Source of the DNA: Actinomycetes bacterium
GTDB lineage: Bacteria; Actinomycetota; Acidimicrobiia; Acidimicrobiales; CADCSY01
Length of the DNA: 48,575 nt
NCBI GenBank assembly: GCA_025464025.1
Contig: JAODBP010000213.1
Coordinates: 1 to 48,575, forward strand
Reading direction: 5' to 3'
Positions 1 to 7,368 of the stretch are shown in pieces. Both the position numbers and the translations under genes were made by a program. Below the pieces are notes generated by a model. The model was not told the origin of the DNA. It saw only the letters and a program-made list of their open reading frames with translations, and did no database searches. Each line of letters begins with the position of its first letter. The first letter of the stretch is position 1.

Positions 1-1
1 C

Positions 2-1015
2 GGCGAGAAGCTGGCCACGCCCGACACCTCGATCGCCGACCTCATCGGCGAGGTCGATCCCATCAAGGTGGCCGAGGGTCGCTACCTCTCCGACGAGCTC
101 ACCCTCCACTACGGGCTGGTGCCCCGCACCAACCGCGGCGTCTTCGCCATCAACGAGCTGCCCGACCTGGCCGAGCGCATCCAGGTGGGCCTGCTGAACG
201 TGCTCGAGGAGCGCGACGTCCAGATCCGTGGCTACAAGGTCCGCCTGCCGCTCGACGTGCTGCTGGTCGCCTCGGCCAACCCCGACGACTACACCAACCG
301 CGGTCGCATCATCACCCCGCTGAAGGACCGCTTCGGCTCCCAGATCCGCACCCACTACCCGCTCGACGTCGAGACCGAGGTCACCATCGCCCACCAGGAG
401 GCGAGGCCCATGGACCTCCCCGGCCTGCGGGTGTCGGTGCCCGACTACCTCTCGGAGGTGGTGGCCACCATCTCCCACCTGGCCCGGTCGAGCCCCCACG
501 TGAACCAGCGGTCGGGCGTGTCGGTGCGCCTCACGGTGGCCAACAACGAGACGCTCCTGGCCAACGCCACCCGCCGGGCCCTCCGCCTCGGCGAGCACGA
601 GGTCGTGCCGCGGGTGAGCGACCTCGACGCCCTGGTCGCGTCGACGGCCGGCAAGATCGAGCTCGACACGGTCGACGACGGTCGCGACGAGCAGATCGTC
701 GAGAACCTGGTGAAGGCGGCCGTCCTCTCCGTCTGGCGGGCCCGGCTCAACGCCGGCGCCCTGGTCGACGTCGTCACCGCGTTCGAGGAGGGCCGCATCG
801 TCCACGCCGGCGAGGACGTGGCGTCGTCGACCTACGTCGAGCTGGTGTCCGACGTGGCTGCCCTGCGCCAGCCGGTGAGCGAGCTCACCGGCGACGACGA
901 GAGCCCGGCGGCCGTGGCCTCGGCCGTCGAGTTCGTGCTCGAGGGCCTCCACCTGTCGAAGCGGCTCAACAAGGACGCCGCCGGCGCCCGAGCCACCTAC
1001 CGCGGCCGGGGTTGA
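2..1015 (+). CDS. MoxR/Mg-chelatase-like AAA+ ATPase, C-terminal part (5' end outside window)
   Basis: The reading frame is open from base 2, so the gene begins upstream of the window and the Walker A region is missing. Visible are the AAA+ core around NRGVFAINELPD (Walker B-like, NELPD), the sensor-type segment LLVASANPDDYTNRGR and an arginine-finger-like KDRFGSQ, followed by a helical C-terminal lid. This arrangement is typical of magnesium-chelatase subunit I/MoxR ATPases, which act as ring ATPases with a VWA-domain partner. A matching VWA protein is encoded at 3944-5956, as in the mycobacterial Rv0958/Rv0959 pair (family knowledge). The two genes are separated here by unrelated genes. The substrate is unknown. 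Confidence 0.85.
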   Translation, partial: GEKLATPDTSIADLIGEVDPIKVAEGRYLSDELTLHYGLVPRTNRGVFAINELPDLAERIQVGLLNVLEERDVQIRGYKVRLPLDVLLVASANPDDYTNRGRIITPLKDRFGSQIRTHYPLDVETEVTIAHQEARPMDLPGLRVSVPDYLSEVVATISHLARSSPHVNQRSGVSVRLTVANNETLLANATRRALRLGEHEVVPRVSDLDALVASTAGKIELDTVDDGRDEQIVENLVKAAVLSVWRARLNAGALVDVVTAFEEGRIVHAGEDVASSTYVELVSDVAALRQPVSELTGDDESPAAVASAVEFVLEGLHLSKRLNKDAAGARATYRGRG

Positions 1016-1650
1016 GCCGCCAGGCCCCGCAGGTGCCGGCGTCGCTGGCGCCGAGCGGGCCGATCGAGGACGAGACCGACTGGCAGGGCGTGCTGGTCAC
1101 CGGCGACCACACCGGATCGGTGGCGTCGTACGTCGAGCTGTCCGGATGCCGCATCGAGACGGCGCGGCTGACGGCCTGCGACCTCGGGCGGGTCACGTTG
1201 ACCGACTGCGTCTTCGTCGACTGCGACCTCACCGGCCTGGTGCTGGAGGAGGCCCGGCTGACCCGGGTGGAGCTGGTGCGGTGCCGTCTGGCCGGCCTGC
1301 TCGCGCCGACGGCCCGCTTCAAGGACGTGGCGCTCACCGACTGCTCGCTGCGGGAGGCGAACCTGCGCATGACGCAGTGGGAGCGCAGCGAGCTCGTCGA
1401 CTGCGATCTCCGTGAGGCCGACCTCTACGCGGCGAAGCTCGGGGGCACGCCGCTCACCGGGTGCGATCTGCGCGAGGTCGAGCTGAGCAAGGCCGACCTG
1501 GCCGGCTGCCGGCTGCACGGGTCCCGGTTGGACGGCATCAAGGGTGGCGATGCGCTGCGGGGCGTGGTGCTGGCCGGCGACCAGCTCGTGCCCGCCGCCC
1601 TCGCCCTCTTCGTCGAGCTCGGCATCACCCTCGACGACGGCGACGACTGA
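1012..1650 (+). CDS. Pentapeptide-repeat protein
   Basis: A 212-residue protein built mainly of A(D/N)LXX-type repeats (CDLTGLVLEEARLTRVEL, SLREANLRM, CDLREADLY, CDLREVELSKADLAGC), expected to form a right-handed quadrilateral beta-helix. A non-repetitive N-terminal segment of about 40 residues and an acidic C-terminal tail flank the repeats. The TTG start overlaps the TGA stop of the ATPase gene (TTGA), suggesting translational coupling; a GTG at 1033 is the alternative start. No enzyme motif is visible. Some pentapeptide proteins (MfpA, Qnr) mimic DNA at gyrase, but nothing here shows that role. The coupling suggests a link to the AAA/VWA system. Confidence 0.85.
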   Translation: MSRQAPQVPASLAPSGPIEDETDWQGVLVTGDHTGSVASYVELSGCRIETARLTACDLGRVTLTDCVFVDCDLTGLVLEEARLTRVELVRCRLAGLLAPTARFKDVALTDCSLREANLRMTQWERSELVDCDLREADLYAAKLGGTPLTGCDLREVELSKADLAGCRLHGSRLDGIKGGDALRGVVLAGDQLVPAALALFVELGITLDDGDD

Positions 1651-1896
1651 TCCTCACCGACTCCACCTCGCTCAGCGCCCCGTTGGTGGCGGATGTCCGC
1701 TCGTTCATCGACCCGTCGTGGTTCGTGACGTTCGTGCACGACGACGGCCGATGGTGGTCACGACACCGTTCACGACCGGAGCTTCAACGGCTCGTTGATC
1801 GAGGTGGCCGTGTACGTCACCGAGCAGTTCCACGAATCGGCAGCGCACCGCGCTCCGATCGGAGAAGGAGAACTGGCGAGCATCGTCGCCGGCTAG
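1651..1896 (+). pseudogene. Probable frameshifted coding remnant in a 326-bp stretch without an intact gene
   Basis: The stretch 1651-1976 has no intact ORF with normal coding character. One frame reads DVRSFIDPSWFVTFVHDDGRW up to about 1755. A frame shifted by one base then reads HDTVHDRSFNGSLIEVAVYV and runs to a TAG at 1894-1896. Both pieces look protein-like and lie end to end, which suggests one short gene broken by a frameshift. No family was recognised. The remainder, 1897-1976, is AT-richer and holds the promoter and operator of the next gene. Confidence 0.3.
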
Positions 1897-1940
1897 TCCT
1901 GCTGCTGCTCGAGCCATGACCAATAATTCGGACATTTCGG

Positions 1941-1969
1941 TTGTCGGTGTCGTAGGGGTCGAGTATCAT
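1941..1969 (+). promoter_or_regulatory. Promoter of the HNH gene: TTGTCG-17-TATCAT
   Basis: The -35-like TTGTCG (1941-1946) and -10-like TATCAT (1964-1969) are separated by 17 nt. The -10 box lies 7 nt before the ATG at 1977, so the transcript probably starts at or next to the start codon (leaderless). The LexA box begins on the last base of the -10 element. Confidence 0.65.
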
Positions 1970-1988
1970 CGAACATATGTTCGATGAT
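1965..1988. promoter_or_regulatory. Perfect LexA SOS box within a 24-bp palindrome, overlapping the start codon
   Basis: The core TCGAACATATGTTCGA (1969-1984) is a perfect match to the mycobacterial/actinobacterial LexA consensus TCGAAC-N4-GTTCGA (established knowledge). The dyad extends perfectly to 24 bp, 1965-1988, centred immediately before the ATG. The right half encodes the first residues, M-F-D-D. Bound LexA would cover the -10 box, the transcription start and the start codon. Confidence 0.85.
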
Positions 1989-3167
1989 CGGACGTGCCGG
2001 GCGAACCAGTTGACGCTGGAGCAGGTGCGTTCGGTCGTGCGTCGGCTGGAGCCCGAGCTCCTGACGGGTCCCGAGTCGGTGGGCCTGTTGGAGTGGTTCG
2101 CCGAGCTGGAGCGGCTGGCGGCGGCAGGCAAGGCGTTGGTCGCGGGACGGGCGGTGGAGACGAACCAATGGCGCCAGTCGGGTGATCGATCGCCGGAGCA
2201 CTGGCTGGCCCGCAAGAGCGGCACGACGGTGGGCGCGGCGAAGGACGCGCTCGACACGGCCCGCCGGCTGACGCAGTTGCCGGAGACTGACAAGGCCGTG
2301 CGCGACGGGAAGCTGTCGGCGCAGCAGGCCGCCGCGGTGGCGGAGGCGGCGACCGCCGATCCTGATGCGGAGCGGTCGTTGCTCGAAGCCGCTCCAGAGG
2401 AATCCCTCGCCGAGCTACGGGGTCGGGTCGAGCGGGTGAAGGCGGCGGCGCGGTCGGCGGAGGAGGAGCAGGCCCGGGAGGCGCGGATCCGACGCAGCCG
2501 GTCGCTCCGACGAGGGAAGGCCGCGGATGGTGCCCACGAGCTGCACGCCCGCGGCACGGCGGCGGAGATCGCCGCGTTCTGGGCGCGGCTGCAGCCGTTG
2601 ATCGACGAGCAGTTCAAGCGGGCCCGCGAGGAAGGCCGCCACGAGAGCGTCGACGCGTACGCGTTCGACGCGCTGATGGTGCTGTCGGAGTCGGGTGGAT
2701 CGAGCAAGCCGGCCAGCAAGATGATCGTGCGGGTCGATCTCTCCGCGGTGCGGCGAGGCACGACGGTGCCGGGTGAGGTCTGCGAGATCGCCGGGTTCGG
2801 GCCGATCCCGGTGTCCGAAGCGTTGAAGCACATGAACGAGGCGTTCCTGGCCTTGCTGGTCACGAGGGGCAAGGACGTGTGCACGGTCGCGCACCTGGGG
2901 CGGCAGTTCACCGAGCACCAGAAGACCGCGCTCGAGTGGCGCGACCCGGAGTGCGTGGTGAAGGGCTGCCACAACTCGGTGCGGCTCGAGCGCGACCACC
3001 GCGAGGACTGGGCCGACACGCACACCACCCGCGTGTGGGCCGCGGATCGGATGTGCCATCACCACCACCTCCTCAAGACCCAGGGCTGGCACCTGGAAGA
3101 CGGCGATGGCAAGCGACGCATCCTCCCGCCGACGGAGGACCTGGCGCCGACGGCAGGCGGACCGTGA
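1977..3167 (+). CDS. DUF222 / 13E12-type HNH endonuclease-like protein
   Basis: A 396-residue protein with an N-terminal helical DUF222 region (about residues 10-290) and a C-terminal HNH domain. Cys326 and Cys331 (CVVKGC), the LERDHREDW segment around residue 340, and the MCHHHHLLK segment near 365 supply the metal-binding and catalytic residues of the HNH fold. Proteins of this type are abundant in actinobacteria (REP13E12 family of mycobacteria); their role is unclear and several are LexA-regulated. The ATG start is fixed by the operator-promoter arrangement just upstream. Convergent with the glycosylase gene, 2 bp between stops. Damage-inducible expression is strongly suggested by the SOS box; the biochemical role is not. 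Confidence 0.9.
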   Translation: MFDDRTCRANQLTLEQVRSVVRRLEPELLTGPESVGLLEWFAELERLAAAGKALVAGRAVETNQWRQSGDRSPEHWLARKSGTTVGAAKDALDTARRLTQLPETDKAVRDGKLSAQQAAAVAEAATADPDAERSLLEAAPEESLAELRGRVERVKAAARSAEEEQAREARIRRSRSLRRGKAADGAHELHARGTAAEIAAFWARLQPLIDEQFKRAREEGRHESVDAYAFDALMVLSESGGSSKPASKMIVRVDLSAVRRGTTVPGEVCEIAGFGPIPVSEALKHMNEAFLALLVTRGKDVCTVAHLGRQFTEHQKTALEWRDPECVVKGCHNSVRLERDHREDWADTHTTRVWAADRMCHHHHLLKTQGWHLEDGDGKRRILPPTEDLAPTAGGP

Positions 3168-3169
3168 GA

Positions 3170-3904
3170 TCAGCGGGGCTGGCAGGTGGGGCAGGCGTAG
3201 GCCCAGCGGCCGGCGAGGTCCCAGCGGCGGATCGGCGTGCCGCAGGCGGGGCACTCGTCCTGCCGGTAGATGTTGCGGGTGCTGATGCGCTGCTCCTTCA
3301 CGCCCTTGCGCAGGAGCTTCACCAGCTCCTTCCAGAGCAGGTCGAACTCCTCTCGGGTCACCTCGTTCGAGGGGCGGAGCGGGCTGATGCGGAACGTCCA
3401 GAGGGCCTCGGCCCGGTAGACGTTGCCGACCCCGGCGATGATCGACTGGTCGAGCAGGGCCTGGGCGATCGGGATCTTCCGACGCTGCAGGGCGTGCCAC
3501 GCCCGCTCGGGGTCGGCGTCCTTGCGCAGCGGGTCCGGTCCGAGGCGGGCGAACACGGCGTCGCGCCCGGCCACGTCGAGCAGCTCGCACGTGTTCGGCC
3601 CGACCAGGTCGACGGCCACCTCGGCGCCGACGACGCGCATGCGTGTCGTGTCCTTCGCCGGCGGGGGCGGGAGCGGGTGGGTGGTGAACGTGCCGTAGAT
3701 CCCGAGGTGCACGTGGACGAACCGCTCGCCCTCGTACTCGTGGAACAGGTGCTTGCCCCAGGCGTCGGTGCCGACGAGCACGGCCCCGTCGACGAGGGCG
3801 GCATCGGGGAACCGGCCCTGGGGGGAGGTGACGTGCAGGCGCTGGCCGCGGAACAGCCGGGCGTGCTCCTCGGCGCAGTGGCGGATGGTGTGGCCCTCGG
3901 GCAT
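3170..3904 (-). CDS. nei: Fpg/Nei-family DNA glycosylase (endonuclease VIII-like)
   Basis: A 244-residue protein beginning MPEGHTIRH: the catalytic proline-2 and glutamate-3 of Fpg/Nei enzymes follow the initiator methionine. The middle contains the helix-two-turn-helix segment ALLDQSIIAGVGNVYRAEAL with its conserved asparagine. The C-terminus has a zinc finger, CPAC...CPTC. The N-terminus most resembles mycobacterial Nei1. The enzyme excises oxidised pyrimidines and cleaves the strand by beta/delta-elimination in base excision repair. The frame stays open far upstream, but the start is fixed by the invariant MPEG. It lies next to an SOS-controlled HNH gene, but no SOS box of its own was seen. 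Confidence 0.93.
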   Translation of the reverse strand: MPEGHTIRHCAEEHARLFRGQRLHVTSPQGRFPDAALVDGAVLVGTDAWGKHLFHEYEGERFVHVHLGIYGTFTTHPLPPPPAKDTTRMRVVGAEVAVDLVGPNTCELLDVAGRDAVFARLGPDPLRKDADPERAWHALQRRKIPIAQALLDQSIIAGVGNVYRAEALWTFRISPLRPSNEVTREEFDLLWKELVKLLRKGVKEQRISTRNIYRQDECPACGTPIRRWDLAGRWAYACPTCQPR

Positions 3905-3931
3905 ACGGGGCGCAATCCTGCCCGACGGGCG

Positions 3932-3937
3932 TAGCGT
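3932..3937 (+). promoter_or_regulatory. -10 box TAGCGT, leaderless-type, of the VWA gene
   Basis: TAGCGT lies 6 nt before the ATG at 3944, and no Shine-Dalgarno sequence fits in the gap. It matches the TANNNT-N6/7-start pattern seen repeatedly in this window. No convincing -35 element. Confidence 0.5.
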
Positions 3938-3943
3938 GGCCGC

Positions 3944-5956
3944 ATGGGCCGGTTCAACTACTCGCGGTGGGACGGCACGCAGGTCGGGTTCGACCTCGAT
4001 GCCGACGCCATCCTGGCCGAGATCACCGACGACCTCGTCCACCACGGTGACGTCAACGCCGCCCTCCGCCGGCTCATGCAGCAGGGCTTCCAGGACCGCG
4101 ACGGCCGCCAGGTCCAGGGCATGCGCGAGCTGCTCGACAAGCTCCGCCAGCAGCGCAAGGAGCGGCTGGAGAACAACGACCTCGGCGGCGTCTACAGCGA
4201 GATCGCCGACGCCCTCAAGGAGGTCGTCGAGCAGGAGCGGGCGGGCATCGAGGACCTCCGCCGCGACGCCCGGGAGTCGGGCGACGAGCGCCGCCGTGAG
4301 ATCACCGACCAGGTGGCCGACGAGAAGGCGATGGAGCTCGACCTCCTGCCGCCCGACCTGGCCGGGCAGGTGCGGTCGCTCCAGCAGTACGAGTTCACCT
4401 CGTCCGAGGCGCGCGAGCGCTTCGAGGAGCTGATGGAGAAGCTCAAGCAGGAGCTGGCCCAGCAGAGCTTCAAGCAGCTGTCCGAGGGCATGCAGAACAT
4501 GACCCCCGAGGACATGGCCCGCATGAAGGACATGCTCGCCGAGCTGAACCAGATGCTCGAGCAGCGGGCGGCGGGGGAGGAGCCCGACTTCGAGGGCTTC
4601 ATGGACAAGTACGGCGACTTCTTCCCCGAGAACCCGCAGAGCCTCGACGAGCTGCTCGAGGCCATGGCCCAGCGCATGGCCGCGGCCCAGGCGATGCTCA
4701 ACTCGATGACGCCCGAGCAGCGGGCCCAGCTCCAGGCCCTGTCCGACCAGCTCATGGAGGACATGGACCTGCGCTGGCAGATGGAGCAGCTGGGGGAGAA
4801 CCTCCGCTCGGCGTTCCCCCAGGCCGGCTGGCAGCAGTCGTACCAGTTCAACGGCGAGGGCGACTCCATGGGCTTCGGGGAGGGCACCGACCTCCTCCAG
4901 GAGCTGGGCGACCTCGACCGGCTCGAGCAGCTCATGCGGGGCGCCTCGAACCCCGGGGCGCTGGCCGAGGTCGACGTCGAGCGGGCCCGTGAGCTGCTGG
5001 GCGACGACGCCGCGCTCAGCCTCGAGCGCATGGGTCAGGTGGCCAAGATGCTCGAGGAGGCCGGGCTGATCGAGCAGCGGGAGGGTCGGCTCGAGCTCAC
5101 GCCGCGCGGCATCCGCAAGATCGGCCAGAACTCGCTGTCCGACCTGTTCTCCAAGATCATGCGCGACTCGTCGGGCCGTCACGCCGAGGACCGCATCGGC
5201 ATCGGCCACGAACGGACCTACACGACGAAGCCCTACGAGTTCGGCGACCCGTTCAACCTCGACATCCAGCGCACGATCCGCAACGCCATCGGCCGCGTCG
5301 GGTCGGGCACACCGGTGCGCCTGAAGCCGGAGGACTTCGAGGTCGAGGAGACCGAGACCGTCACCCGGGCCAGCACGGTCCTGATGCTCGACGTGTCGCT
5401 GTCGATGCCGATGCGCGACAACTTCCTCGCGGCCAAGAAGGTGGCGATGGCGCTGCACGCGCTGATCTCCAGCCAGTTCCCCCGCGACTACCTCGGCGTG
5501 GTGACGTTCTCGAAGGTGGCCCGGGAGCTGAAGCCCGAGCACCTGCCCGAGGTCTCGTGGGACTTCGACTACGGCACCAACATGCAGCACGGCCTGCTGC
5601 TGAGCCGCCGGCTGCTGGCCCGGCAGTCGGGCACCAAGCAGATCATCATGATCACCGACGGCGAGCCGACGGCCCACTTCGAGCCGGGCATGGACGAGCC
5701 GTTCTTCAGCTACCCGCCCATCCGCGAGACGGTCGACGCCACCTTCCGCGAGGTCAACCGCTGCACCCGCGAGGGCATCACGATCAACACGTTCATGCTC
5801 GACGCCACCGGCTACCTCACCGCCTTCATCGAGAAGCTGACCCAGGTGAACCGGGGCCGGGCGTTCTTCACCACGCCCGAGACGCTGGGCGACTACGTGC
5901 TGGTCGACTTCCTGCAGCACCGCCGGGCCATGTCTCGCGGCCGCCGCACGGCCTAG
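3944..5956 (+). CDS. VWA-domain protein, partner of MoxR/chelatase-like ATPase
   Basis: A 670-residue acidic protein. Residues 1-380 are helical and rich in Glu, Gln and Met, with likely coiled coils (RERFEELMEKLKQELAQQ). The C-terminal third is a von Willebrand A domain with an intact MIDAS: Asp483-x-Ser485-x-Ser487, Thr545 in FDYGTN and the Asp of MITDGEPT. Length and layout match the Rv0959 family, whose partner is a chelatase-type AAA ATPase; that ATPase lies at the window start. Together they are expected to form a metal-dependent ATPase/adaptor machine of unknown target. The ATG is supported by the TAGCGT box 6 nt upstream. Divergent from nei. Confidence 0.88.
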   Translation: MGRFNYSRWDGTQVGFDLDADAILAEITDDLVHHGDVNAALRRLMQQGFQDRDGRQVQGMRELLDKLRQQRKERLENNDLGGVYSEIADALKEVVEQERAGIEDLRRDARESGDERRREITDQVADEKAMELDLLPPDLAGQVRSLQQYEFTSSEARERFEELMEKLKQELAQQSFKQLSEGMQNMTPEDMARMKDMLAELNQMLEQRAAGEEPDFEGFMDKYGDFFPENPQSLDELLEAMAQRMAAAQAMLNSMTPEQRAQLQALSDQLMEDMDLRWQMEQLGENLRSAFPQAGWQQSYQFNGEGDSMGFGEGTDLLQELGDLDRLEQLMRGASNPGALAEVDVERARELLGDDAALSLERMGQVAKMLEEAGLIEQREGRLELTPRGIRKIGQNSLSDLFSKIMRDSSGRHAEDRIGIGHERTYTTKPYEFGDPFNLDIQRTIRNAIGRVGSGTPVRLKPEDFEVEETETVTRASTVLMLDVSLSMPMRDNFLAAKKVAMALHALISSQFPRDYLGVVTFSKVARELKPEHLPEVSWDFDYGTNMQHGLLLSRRLLARQSGTKQIIMITDGEPTAHFEPGMDEPFFSYPPIRETVDATFREVNRCTREGITINTFMLDATGYLTAFIEKLTQVNRGRAFFTTPETLGDYVLVDFLQHRRAMSRGRRTA

Positions 5957-6035
5957 CCGCCTCACCAACTGGGCAGCATCCCCGACCTGTCAAGCATCTC
6001 CCCTTGCGCTTTTGGCTCAAGTGCAGCGATGATGA

Positions 6036-6057
6036 CACCGTTGTAATTACACCGGTG
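6036..6057. promoter_or_regulatory. 22-bp dyad upstream of whiB, probable operator
   Basis: The sequence is a palindrome with one mismatched pair: arms CACCG and CGGTG around a perfect TGTAATTACA core (6042-6051). It lies 26 bp before the whiB start in a locally AT-rich patch. The TGTAAT half could itself serve as a -10 hexamer, so a bound regulator would block transcription. The binding protein is unknown. Confidence 0.5.
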
Positions 6058-6082
6058 GCCATCGCCAGAGGGGAGCCCCACC

Positions 6083-6355
6083 GTGCTGCATGCAACCGAG
6101 ACCACGGCTGAGACGACGTGGCAGGACTACGCCAACTGCCTGGGTGTCGACCCCGACCTGTTCTTCCCGGAGCGGGGCGCGTCGACGCGGGAGGCCAAGG
6201 AGGTGTGCCGGGGTTGCGTGGTCCGAGAGGACTGCCTGGAGTTCGCCCTGGCCAACGGCGAGAAGTTCGGCATCTGGGGTGGGATGAGCGAGCGTGAGCG
6301 TCGCCGCATCCGTCGGGCCCGGGCCCTCGCCCGCCGGGCCGCCGCCAGCGCCTAG
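6083..6355 (+). CDS. WhiB-family iron-sulfur regulator (WhiB2/WhmD-like)
   Basis: A 90-residue protein with the four WhiB cysteines Cys19, Cys42, Cys45 and Cys51 (C-X22-C-X2-C-X5-C), which bind a 4Fe-4S cluster. The turn FGIWGGMSERERR is followed by a basic tail, RRIRRARALARR, for DNA contact. The segment LFFPERGASTREAKEVC resembles WhiB2/WhmD, which controls septation in other actinobacteria (family knowledge; this assignment is inference). The GTG start is supported by AGAGGGGAG about 9 nt upstream. The 22-bp dyad upstream suggests dedicated control. Convergent with the next gene, 6 bp between stops. Confidence 0.9.
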   Translation: MLHATETTAETTWQDYANCLGVDPDLFFPERGASTREAKEVCRGCVVREDCLEFALANGEKFGIWGGMSERERRRIRRARALARRAAASA

Positions 6356-6361
6356 TCCCTT

Positions 6362-7132
6362 CTACGGCGGATCACGACGGAGCCTGGCCTCGACGCTGCA
6401 CCGGGCGTCGAGGCCCAGCTCGGTCCAGCGGTCGGTCGCCACGGCGTCCAGGACCGCTCGGGGCACCAGCCCCACCAGCTCGGCGCCGGCCACCGGTGCG
6501 AGCGCCGCCACGGCGTCGTACGCCGTCGCCGGGCCCACCCGCAGCGGGTCCACCAGGTTCATCGAGACCTGGACCCGGTCGCCCACCGGGAGCCCGAGCG
6601 CCCGGATCCCGTCCCCTCGGATCCGTCCCGCCACCTCCTGGGCCAGGGCCAGGTCGGGCTCGGCCAGCCACACGTTGTAGGCCACCAGCGGGCCCCGGGC
6701 CCCGACCGCCACGGCCCCGGCGGTCGGGTGGGGCAGGAGCTGGAGCCGGGCCGTGCGGCGGACCTGGGGCAGCGTCGGGCCCTGCTCCCGGTAGACGAAC
6801 GCCGGCACGGTGAGCTCGCCGGCGATCCAGGCGGCGAACGCGTCCCGGGCCGCGGCGGCCTCGTCCATGGTCGAGCCGGCGTACGGCACGAACGGCACGA
6901 CGTCGACGGCCCCCAGGCGCGGGTGCACGCCCGAGTGCCGGCGGAGGTCGATCGTCGCCACCGCGGCGGCGGCCACGCGGCGCACGGCATCGGGCCCGGC
7001 GACGGTGAGCACCGACCGGTGGTGGTGCTCGTCGCGGTGGAGGTCGAGGAGGTCGTCGCCGGCGGCCGCCACGATGCGCGCCAGGGCCGGCCCGTCCCGT
7101 CCCTCGCTGACGTTCACTGCGCTGACCAGCAC
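6362..7132 (-). CDS. Glutamate formiminotransferase-like protein
   Basis: A 256-residue protein with both subdomains of the formiminotransferase domain: N-terminal VNVSEGRD and HPRLGAVDVVPFVP, C-terminal RGDGIRALGL, VQVSMNL and AELVGLVP. The family transfers a formimino group from formiminoglutamate to tetrahydrofolate in histidine breakdown. No cyclodeaminase domain is present, and no hut genes lie nearby, so the substrate is uncertain. The chosen start is the GTG at 7132, giving the family-typical N-terminus VLVSAVNVSEG, with GAGG 6 nt upstream. A longer frame to 7276 would run through tatA and is rejected. At 256 residues it is somewhat shorter than typical members. Confidence 0.8.
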   Translation of the reverse strand: MLVSAVNVSEGRDGPALARIVAAAGDDLLDLHRDEHHHRSVLTVAGPDAVRRVAAAAVATIDLRRHSGVHPRLGAVDVVPFVPYAGSTMDEAAAARDAFAAWIAGELTVPAFVYREQGPTLPQVRRTARLQLLPHPTAGAVAVGARGPLVAYNVWLAEPDLALAQEVAGRIRGDGIRALGLPVGDRVQVSMNLVDPLRVGPATAYDAVAALAPVAGAELVGLVPRAVLDAVATDRWTELGLDARCSVEARLRRDPP

Positions 7133-7135
7133 CGG

Positions 7136-7141
7136 TAGCCT
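7136..7141 (+). promoter_or_regulatory. -10 box TAGCCT of tatA (with TTCACT -35)
   Basis: TAGCCT lies 6 nt before the tatA ATG. A TTCACT at 7113-7118 gives a 17-nt spacer. The -35 is inside the divergent formiminotransferase gene. This is a leaderless-type arrangement. Confidence 0.5.
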
Positions 7142-7147
7142 CGTCTC

Positions 7148-7327
7148 ATGCCCGATCTCGGAGTGCCCGAGCTCCTCATCATCCTCGTCGTCGTCCTGCT
7201 GTTCTTCGGCGGCGCCAAGCTTCCCAAGTTGGCCCGCTCGCTGGGCGAGGCCAAGCGCGAGTTCGCGAAGGGCCATGAAGAGGGCGACGCGGACGCGCCC
7301 AAGGCCGAGGATCCCAAGGCCGGCTGA
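7148..7327 (+). CDS. tatA: TatA, twin-arginine translocase subunit
   Basis: A 59-residue protein: a short N-terminus MPDLGVPE, one hydrophobic helix (LLIILVVVLLFFGGAK), then the amphipathic helix LPKLARSLGEAKREFAKG and a charged tail. This is the canonical TatA layout, including the phenylalanine-glycine hinge. TatA multimers form the protein-conducting element for folded Tat substrates. It lies immediately upstream of the sigE-like gene; in mycobacteria a tatB gene lies near sigE-rseA-htrA. A Tat substrate is encoded in this window at 16030-17310. It is divergent from the formiminotransferase gene, 15 bp between starts, and preceded by a leaderless-type TAGCCT box. Confidence 0.92.
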   Translation: MPDLGVPELLIILVVVLLFFGGAKLPKLARSLGEAKREFAKGHEEGDADAPKAEDPKAG

Positions 7328-7332
7328 TCAAC

Positions 7333-7359
7333 GGGAACTCGCCACCCTCCGGTGACGTT
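7333..7359 (+). promoter_or_regulatory. ECF (sigma-E type) promoter of sigE-like gene
   Basis: GGGAACT (7333-7339) and CGTT (7356-7359) with a 16-nt spacer match the GGAAC...GTT consensus of actinobacterial sigma-E/H factors. The -10 lies 9 nt before the GTG, so the mRNA may be leaderless. The promoter implies autoregulation of the sigma factor. Confidence 0.75.
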
Positions 7360-7368
7360 CCCCAGGAG

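Noticed and set aside
1970..1983. The palindrome as a phage attachment site (13E12 repeats host phiRv1 in mycobacteria)
   Set aside because: No integrase, direct repeat or prophage gene is present; the LexA consensus explains the sequence fully.
3170..5968. Minus-strand reading frame of 932 codons covering the VWA gene
   Set aside because: Only its last 244 codons are a real protein (nei, starting MPEG). The rest is antisense to the VWA gene and consists of low-complexity Leu/His/Ala/Val text produced by high GC at third positions.
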